This document shows positions 1-4,519 of a stretch of DNA of 5,394 nucleotides, one piece after another. Origin of the DNA: Chloroflexota bacterium (GTDB taxonomy: Bacteria > Chloroflexota > Limnocylindria > Limnocylindrales > CSP1-4); the NCBI GenBank assembly GCA_013698385.1, contig JACCVB010000223.1:1-5394 (forward strand), given 5' to 3'. Position 1 is the stretch's first letter. Each line of letters begins with the position of its first letter. The notes beneath the pieces are model-generated. The model was given only the letters and a program-made list of their open reading frames with translations. It ran no database searches and was not told the DNA's origin. A program made the position numbers and the translations under genes.

Positions 1-303
1 ATCCTGGGCGATCTCGTGGCGGTGGCCCGGGGACTCGGCTCCACCTGGGCCGGGCTGCCGGCCTCGACCGGGCCGGCGGTGGCCGCCGCGGATCCGCTCG
101 ACGGGCCGCGCCACTGGTATGCGTTCCTTCCGGCCGTCCGACCGGGACCCTTGCCGGCCGCGCTGGACGAGGCCGCCGCGGTGGCCTTCGAGGACGGCAC
201 GGCGATCCGGTCCGAGCTCGTGACCCTGGCCGAGGCGCGGACCGCGTTCTGTGCGCTCCTGCCCGACGGGGTCGATGTCACGCTGTATCCCGTCGATGAC
301 TGA
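1..303 (+). CDS. hom: Homoserine dehydrogenase, C-terminal 100 residues (5' end outside window)
   Basis: Reading frame 1 is open from the first base to the TGA at 301-303, so this is the 3' end of a gene that starts upstream. The first residues (ILGDLVAVAR) match the helix that closes the catalytic domain of homoserine dehydrogenases, often seen as SAVLGDLV. That enzyme reduces aspartate semialdehyde to homoserine with NAD(P)H in the cytoplasm. The remaining roughly 75 residues could form a small ACT-like module: a strand at HWYAFLPAV, a turn and helix at RPGPLPAALDEAA, two strands around FEDGTAIRSELVT, a helix at LAEARTAFCALL, and a last strand at VTLYPVDD. The usual ACT signature D-x-PGVL is only partly kept, as RPGPL. 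The gene lies immediately before thrC and thrB, which supports the call strongly. The catalytic residues are outside the window, so the identification rests on this short tail and on context. Confidence 0.7.
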   Translation: MLGDLVAVARGLGSTWAGLPASTGPAVAAADPLDGPRHWYAFLPAVRPGPLPAALDEAAAVAFEDGTAIRSELVTLAEARTAFCALLPDGVDVTLYPVDD

Positions 304-1390
304 TGGTCCGATGTCGCCCGATGCCGCCGCGACCGTCCGGCCGCGCCTCATGGAGCGCTACCGGCGGTTCCTTCCGGTGACCGACGCGACTCCGTCGCTG
401 ACCCTGGGGGAGGGGTCCACGCCGCTGGTCCCCGCGCCACGGCTCGGGGCGGCCATCGGGGTGCCCGGGCTGCACCTCAAGGTGGAGGGACAGAATCCGA
501 CCGGATCGTTCAAGGATCGAGGCATGGTCGTGGCGGTCAGCAAGGCCCTGGAAGCCGGCGCGCGGGCGATCGTGTGCGCTTCCACCGGCAACACCTCGGC
601 GTCGGCGGCGGCCTACGGGGCTGCGGCCGGGCTGGAGGTCATCGTCATCCTGCCGAGGGGCCAGATCGCCCTCGGCAAGCTGCTGCAGGCGCTCATGGCG
701 GGAGCCCGGGTCGTCGCCATCGACGGTAACTTCGACCAGGCGCTCGCGATCGTGCGGGCCCTGGCCGAACAGGAGGATCACCCGGTGACCGTGGTCAACT
801 CGGTCAATCCGTTCCGCCTCGATGGCCAGAAGACGGGCGCCTTCGAGATCTGCGACGACCTGGGCCGGGCCCCGGACATCCTCGCCATCCCGGTCGGGAA
901 TGCCGGCAACATCAGCGCCTATTGGGCCGGGTTCCTCGATTACGCGCGCGAGGGCCTGATCGCCGCCACGCCGCGGATGTGGGGCTTCCAGGCCGCCGGC
1001 GCCGCGCCGTTGGTATCGGGCCGGCGGGTGGAGGACCCGGACACGATCGCAACGGCTATCCGCATCGGCGACCCGGCGTCGTGGGACAAGGCGATCGACG
1101 CACGCGACGGCTCCGGCGGCCGGATCGAGGCCGTGACCGATGACGAGATCCTGGCGGCGTACCGGGACGTGGCCAGGCTCGAGGGCATCTTCTGCGAACC
1201 GGCGTCGGCGGCCAGCATCGCCGGCGTGCGCAAGATAGCAGCCGTAGGTGCCGTGGACCCTGGGGCGACCGTCGTGGCGGTGCTGACAGGGCACGGGATG
1301 AAGGATCCGCACACCGCCGAGCGCGAGGTCGCGGGCGTCGTCGATTCGGAGCCGACGCTCGGCGCCGTCGCCGTCGCGCTGGGTTGGTGA
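296..1390 (+). CDS. thrC: Threonine synthase (PLP-dependent)
   Basis: This enzyme converts O-phospho-L-homoserine to L-threonine and phosphate, the last step of threonine synthesis, in the cytoplasm. It belongs to the fold-type II PLP family. Numbering from 296, the PLP lysine is K73 in the motif NPTGSFKDRG. The substrate loop STGNTS is at 96-101, the glycine-rich PLP-phosphate loop GNAGN at 201-205 (followed by ISAYW), and the late motifs EPASAAS and TGHGMKDP (TGHG at 331-334) are typical of the family. The length of 364 residues is normal. The start is uncertain: in-frame ATGs lie at 251, 275, 296, 311 and 350, and none has a convincing Shine-Dalgarno. I chose 296 because ATGACTGA overlaps the hom stop by 8 bases, as expected for coupled translation. 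ATG 311, 7 bases after that stop, is nearly as good. ATG 251 would overlap hom by 53 bases, with residues unlike the family. The 3' end overlaps thrB. Confidence 0.93.
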   Translation: MTDGPMSPDAAATVRPRLMERYRRFLPVTDATPSLTLGEGSTPLVPAPRLGAAIGVPGLHLKVEGQNPTGSFKDRGMVVAVSKALEAGARAIVCASTGNTSASAAAYGAAAGLEVIVILPRGQIALGKLLQALMAGARVVAIDGNFDQALAIVRALAEQEDHPVTVVNSVNPFRLDGQKTGAFEICDDLGRAPDILAIPVGNAGNISAYWAGFLDYAREGLIAATPRMWGFQAAGAAPLVSGRRVEDPDTIATAIRIGDPASWDKAIDARDGSGGRIEAVTDDEILAAYRDVARLEGIFCEPASAASIAGVRKIAAVGAVDPGATVVAVLTGHGMKDPHTAEREVAGVVDSEPTLGAVAVALGW

Positions 1391-2361
1391 GGGACGTGGC
1401 GACCGCGAACTGGCTGGCCGAGCTCGATGGCCGCCGGGTGACCGTGGAGGTGCCCGCGTCGTCGGCGAACCTGGGTGCCGGGTACGACTGCCTGGGGGTC
1501 GCGCTGGCACTGACCAACGAGGTCGAAGTCGAAGTCCGCAGCTGGAGCGCCGGCGCGATCGAGCTCACGGTCGATGGTGAGGGACGCGACGAACTGACCG
1601 ACGATCGCGACAACCGATTCGTGCGCGGTCTCGAGGCGGCCCTCGTGGAGGCGCGCGGCCCCTTGCCGGATGGGGTCGGCTGGCGGATCACGATGCGCAA
1701 CAAGATCCCCCTGTCGCGCGGCCTCGGGTCCTCGGCCGCGGCAACGGTCGCGGGTGTCGTGGCAGCGGATGCCCTGCTGGGCGGGTCGCTGGACGCGGCC
1801 ACGAAGCTCCGGATCGCGACGACCGTGGAGGGCCATCCGGACAACGCCGCCGCTGCGCTGATGGGTGGCTTCGTCGTCGCCGCCGGCACGTCCGACGGCG
1901 TGGAAGCGGTTCGATTCGACGTGCCCCGCGACCTCCGGGCCGTGCTGTTCATCCCGGAATTGCGGCTGTCCACCGGGGCGATGCGGGATGCGTTGCCCAA
2001 GCGGGTGCCACTCTCCGACGCGGTCGCGAACCTGGGCGCCGTCGGGCTCGGGGTGGCGGGGCTCGCCGCCGGTCGGACGGACCTGCTGCGGTTGATGACG
2101 GTCGATCGACTGCATGAGCCGTACCGAGCGACGGTCTATCCGCAGCTCCCCGCGCTCGTGGGTGCTGCGCGGGCGGCCGGCGCGCTCGGCGCGTGCCTGT
2201 CCGGGGCGGGTTCCACGATCATCGCTTTCGCCGATTCGATGGCCGGCATCACCCGGATCGAGGCCGCCTTCGCTGCGGCCGCGGCCGACACGGACCTCCC
2301 CGGCCGGATCAGCGTGGTCCAGCCGCGCAACGCCGGCGCCCGGGTCGTGGCCAAGGGCTAA
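1387..2361 (+). CDS. thrB: Homoserine kinase (GHMP family)
   Basis: This cytoplasmic enzyme phosphorylates homoserine with ATP to give O-phosphohomoserine, the substrate of the preceding gene product ThrC. The three GHMP kinase motifs are visible. Motif 1 is PASSANLGAGYDCLG from residue 23. The ATP loop is PLSRGLGSSAAA at 108-119. Motif 3 is CLSGAGST at 270-277. The homoserine kinase signature EGHPDNAAAA begins at E148. The 324 residues are close to the E. coli enzyme (310). The GTG at 1387 overlaps the thrC TGA in a GTGA junction, the classical layout for translational coupling. TTG 1384 and GTG 1396 are possible alternatives, and none has a clear Shine-Dalgarno. The gene ends with TAA and is the last gene of the hom-thrC-thrB block. 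Codon third positions are strongly G/C, like thrC. Confidence 0.94.
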   Translation: MRDVATANWLAELDGRRVTVEVPASSANLGAGYDCLGVALALTNEVEVEVRSWSAGAIELTVDGEGRDELTDDRDNRFVRGLEAALVEARGPLPDGVGWRITMRNKIPLSRGLGSSAAATVAGVVAADALLGGSLDAATKLRIATTVEGHPDNAAAALMGGFVVAAGTSDGVEAVRFDVPRDLRAVLFIPELRLSTGAMRDALPKRVPLSDAVANLGAVGLGVAGLAAGRTDLLRLMTVDRLHEPYRATVYPQLPALVGAARAAGALGACLSGAGSTIIAFADSMAGITRIEAAFAAAAADTDLPGRISVVQPRNAGARVVAKG

Positions 2362-2419
2362 GGTGGGGCCGGACTCGGCGGGCGCCGCAACGCCATCGAC
2401 GCGGCTCGGCTGAATCGAG

Positions 2420-2451
2420 TCGCCGGAGCCGGCTCGTGCCAGCTCCGGCGA
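2420..2451. terminator. Strong GC-rich hairpin between convergent genes
   Basis: TCGCCGGAGC at 2420-2429 is the exact reverse complement of GCTCCGGCGA at 2442-2451. The 12-base loop can add a further GGC/GCC stem (2431-2433 with 2438-2440) capped by TCGT, after one C/A mismatch. It sits 58 bases after the thrB stop and 38 bases beyond the end of the minus-strand gene, so it could end transcription in both directions. No T-run follows on either strand, so it would be a hairpin-only or factor-assisted terminator. The rest of the 2362-2489 gap shows no gene. It holds two copies of CGGACTCG (2370-2377 and 2455-2462), and CGAGTC at 2416-2421 could pair with the second copy as an alternative fold. 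Confidence 0.45.
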
Positions 2452-2489
2452 TCCCGGACTCGTCGGCGGCTACGCCACGGCTTCCCTGA

Positions 2490-4352
2490 TCACGGCCCCG
2501 TGTACCTGAAGATGTACAGGCCGTAGTCGCGGTCGCTCGCTGCGACGTACTCCTTGCCTCCGCTCTGGAAGACCTGCACGCCCCAGAAGTTGTTGCCACC
2601 TCCGTCGATGAAGTGGCCGACTTCAGCCAGCTCGTCATCGACGATCTTCAGGACGCGGAAGCCGCCGGAGTAATACGACAGGTAGGCCAGGTCGTCGCGG
2701 ACCGCGGAGGTCGCGACCTCATGGACGGACAGGTCGCCGAAGCCCCTGACGTAGTCCTGGTCGTGTGCTTCGGGGATGGCGAAGGTGTCGAGCTCGGCCA
2801 TCTTGCCGGCGCCGTAGTCAAAGAGGTGGACGTAGCCCCACCCGTCGAACTTGCCGGTGAAGCGAAGGGTGTCACCAACTGTGCCGATCGCGACCGGCAG
2901 CCGCGATGCACCGGTGCCCGCAAGGCAGGCCGCGTTGTCGTAGGGCTCGTCGAAGATGGCGAAGCCCTGGCTGCGCGGCGCGACGCCGAACGTCGGGATG
3001 TCGCCCTCGACGCTCATGCCGAGGACCCCATCGCAACCGCCATCCGTGCCCACACGGTTGAAGATCAAGACCGCGTCGTAACCACCGGCGGCGCGGACGT
3101 TGGCCGCCTTTTCGGTGAATGTGCACAGACCTCGCTCGACCACCGCGATATCCACGACGGACGCGCTGCCGGCTGGCACGGCCGGATCGCCGATGCAGGC
3201 GCGACCGACGAAGACGGATCGGCCCTGGATGACCTTGTCGTTCAGTAGGAGCTTGGTGCCGCTCCCCTGACCGACCGTCAGATCGGCCCCATCGTCAAGG
3301 TTGCGACCCAGGACCGCCAGCGGTGAGAAGTCCTCATCGGCGCCGATGAGGTACTTGTTGTCCCGCGTGAGTTCCGACTGGTGGCCGTTGCCTTCCGGGG
3401 GAGCGGTGATCCCGGCACTTTCGAGCAATTCAGGGTCCGGGTCAGCGAAGTCCGTGTCGCCAAGGTACCTCGGTCTGAGTGGATTCGTCATGTCAAGTGC
3501 CACGTATCCCGCGTCCCAGTACGACAGGAGCATCACCTGCTTGCCGCCGATTTCCTTCACGACCATGTCGTGGAGGAAGATCTCGACCAGGTTGGCTGGC
3601 GCTGCCTGCAGGATCTGCGGGAATCTGGTCGCGAGGTTGTACTCGGCGATCAGGGCCGGCTTCTTTGGATCGGTGATATCGACGATGTCGACATCGTCGG
3701 CTTCCTCGTTGTCGACCATGACAGCGTACGCCTTGTCGCCGGCGTCCCAGGCGAACACGCTGTGATTCTCGTTTGCGGCCTTCTTGCCTGAGCCCGACAC
3801 CGTCGAGTCGCCGAAGCCCCGGCTGAGCGGGGTCGGCGCGGTCGGCTTCGAGATGTCGTAGATGTTGATGCCGCCGAAGCCCGCGGGCTCCTTGCACTTC
3901 TCGTTGTTAGTGACGAGGATGTCCCCGTTGAACTTGGGCGTGTCGATGTGCAGAGCCTGCACGCCTTCGCCCGGATAGCTCCCTTCCTTGGAGCCGATGA
4001 ACGCGACTTCCTTGGGGCTTGCCGGGTTCTTGATGTCGACGACGTGCACCCCGTTGTACTTGCAGGTCACGACGCCCCACGCCGCGAGATAGGCATAACC
4101 CTTGAACACGCCGACGTCGGCGATCTTCTCAGGCACCACGTTCTTGAGCTTGAGCTTGCTGACGAGGGCGACGTTGTCGTGGGTCCCCTCGGGGTTCAGA
4201 TGACCCGCCGTGTCACCGTGCTGCTTGGCGTCGCGGGCACCGTCGGACTCGTCGATGGCGCCTTCCGGATCGTGGGCGAACGCCACTCCCGTGACAAGTA
4301 GGGCCGCCGCAAGGGCCACCCCGAAACTCGATCGGAACCGTCGTCCAAGCAT
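2490..4352 (-). CDS. Secreted LVIVD-repeat beta-propeller protein with inserted PA domain
   Basis: The 620 residues start with a Sec signal peptide: basic RRFR at 4-7, a hydrophobic stretch at about 10-25, and a likely cleavage AFA/HD after residue 26. The mature protein should lie outside the membrane. Blade-closing LVIVD-type strands recur: VHVVDIKNP (102), INIYDISKP (162), VDIVDITDP (222), YVALDMTNP (283), YVHLFDYGA (507), FRVLKIVDD (565) and LYIFRYTGP (612). These suggest seven blades. A PA domain at about 380-470 interrupts blade 5; its core is VVERGLCTFTEK (404-415), AGGYDAVLIFN (422-432) and IPTFGV (452-457). Four of the six cysteines (386, 410, 440, 476) fall in or next to it, which suits disulfides outside the cytosol. 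No protease residues, membrane anchor or sorting signal are seen, so PA probably acts in binding. LVIVD propellers are mostly uncharacterised and I assign no reaction. GC in the lines I counted is below that of the flanking genes. The start has a good GGAGG. Confidence 0.9.
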   Translation of the reverse strand: MLGRRFRSSFGVALAAALLVTGVAFAHDPEGAIDESDGARDAKQHGDTAGHLNPEGTHDNVALVSKLKLKNVVPEKIADVGVFKGYAYLAAWGVVTCKYNGVHVVDIKNPASPKEVAFIGSKEGSYPGEGVQALHIDTPKFNGDILVTNNEKCKEPAGFGGINIYDISKPTAPTPLSRGFGDSTVSGSGKKAANENHSVFAWDAGDKAYAVMVDNEEADDVDIVDITDPKKPALIAEYNLATRFPQILQAAPANLVEIFLHDMVVKEIGGKQVMLLSYWDAGYVALDMTNPLRPRYLGDTDFADPDPELLESAGITAPPEGNGHQSELTRDNKYLIGADEDFSPLAVLGRNLDDGADLTVGQGSGTKLLLNDKVIQGRSVFVGRACIGDPAVPAGSASVVDIAVVERGLCTFTEKAANVRAAGGYDAVLIFNRVGTDGGCDGVLGMSVEGDIPTFGVAPRSQGFAIFDEPYDNAACLAGTGASRLPVAIGTVGDTLRFTGKFDGWGYVHLFDYGAGKMAELDTFAIPEAHDQDYVRGFGDLSVHEVATSAVRDDLAYLSYYSGGFRVLKIVDDELAEVGHFIDGGGNNFWGVQVFQSGGKEYVAASDRDYGLYIFRYTGP

Positions 4353-4357
4353 GTGGT

Positions 4358-4364
4358 CTCCTCC
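4358..4364 (-). promoter_or_regulatory. Ribosome binding site of the LVIVD/PA gene
   Basis: Read on the minus strand the bases are GGAGGAG, with seven bases between GGAGG and the ATG at 4352. This is the only strong Shine-Dalgarno upstream of a main gene start in the window and it fixes the start of the secreted protein. It contrasts with thrC, thrB and lysC, which have none. Confidence 0.8.
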
Positions 4365-4374
4365 ATGCCGATGG

Positions 4375-4403
4375 TCGGACCGCGAGCGATATCGTCGGTC
4401 CGA
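4375..4403. repeat. 8-bp perfect inverted repeat upstream of the LVIVD/PA gene
   Basis: TCGGACCG (4375-4382) and CGGTCCGA (4396-4403) are exact reverse complements separated by 13 bases. The spacer contains the palindrome CGATATCG (4387-4394). The element ends 22 bases upstream of the minus-strand start codon, just before the RBS. It may be a regulator binding site, or a 5'-leader hairpin if transcription starts further upstream. I found no convincing -35/-10 pair for the minus-strand gene; TACCGT (4423 to 4418, minus strand) is only a weak -10 candidate. Confidence 0.5.
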
Positions 4404-4452
4404 AGGGTGTGGGGCAGACGGTACCCCTTTTTGGTGTGGTCCGCGTCATCGA

Positions 4453-4471
4453 ATCTGCACCAGATCGGTGC
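4453..4471. repeat. Two overlapping short inverted repeats in the divergent gap
   Basis: ATCTG (4453-4457) pairs with CAGAT (4461-4465). Overlapping this, GCACC (4457-4461) pairs with GGTGC (4467-4471). Both arms are perfect but only 5 bp long. The two folds exclude each other because they share bases 4457, 4461 and 4462-4465. They could be overlapping operator half-sites, but such short repeats also arise by chance. Confidence 0.25.
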
Positions 4472-4477
4472 GGGCTG

Positions 4478-4495
4478 TCGCCAGTCAGGTGGCGA
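4478..4495. promoter_or_regulatory. Inverted repeat over the -35 region of lysC (candidate operator)
   Basis: TCGCCA (4478-4483) and TGGCGA (4490-4495) are perfect 6-bp arms around a 6-base spacer. If transcription starts at the A of the lysC ATG, this element covers about -42 to -25 and would overlap the -35 contact of RNA polymerase. No good -35 hexamer is visible there (TCAGGT at 4485-4490 is poor), which fits a regulated promoter. It is a candidate site for a repressor or activator; no regulator is encoded in the window. Confidence 0.35.
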
Positions 4496-4507
4496 GTGCG
4501 GCCACGG

Positions 4508-4513
4508 TAGAAT
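4508..4513 (+). promoter_or_regulatory. -10 hexamer TAGAAT, leaderless lysC promoter
   Basis: TAGAAT matches the TAnnnT form of the -10 element and differs from TATAAT by one base. It is followed by six bases and then the lysC ATG. If +1 is the A at 4520, the hexamer occupies exactly -12 to -7. No Shine-Dalgarno precedes the ATG, as expected for a leaderless mRNA. Confidence 0.6.
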
Positions 4514-4519
4514 GCCTCG

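Noticed and set aside
251..295. Longer start for thrC at ATG 251.
   Set aside because: It would overlap hom by 53 bases and add residues unlike family members, with no RBS. ATG 296 or 311 fits better.
278..1510. Long open frame on the minus strand opposite thrC and the start of thrB (410 codons).
   Set aside because: It is a high-GC shadow: rich in Arg, Gly, Pro and Asp/His in no recognisable pattern, and directly opposite a gene with all threonine synthase motifs.
940..2115. Minus-strand open frames of 391 and 314 codons opposite thrC/thrB.
   Set aside because: Low-complexity Arg/Ser/Pro-rich translation typical of antisense frames in GC-rich genes; no RBS or motif.
2613..3248. Plus-strand open frame of 211 codons inside the propeller gene.
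   Set aside because: Antisense shadow of the propeller and PA coding sequence, without an RBS or a recognisable fold.
2490..4352. The PA-domain protein as a secreted protease.
   Set aside because: No Ser/His/Asp triad motif (such as GTSMA) or zinc site (HExxH) is present; PA domains also occur in non-protease proteins.
4411..4432. GGGG-9-CCCC followed by TTTTT, resembling an intrinsic terminator on the plus strand.
   Set aside because: A 4-bp stem with a 9-base loop is too weak. It lies upstream of the predicted lysC start site, and no plus-strand gene ends nearby.
4353..4519. Lysine riboswitch or leader-peptide attenuator upstream of lysC.
   Set aside because: The gap is too short for the lysine riboswitch, has no matching conserved core that I can see, and the predicted transcript has no leader.
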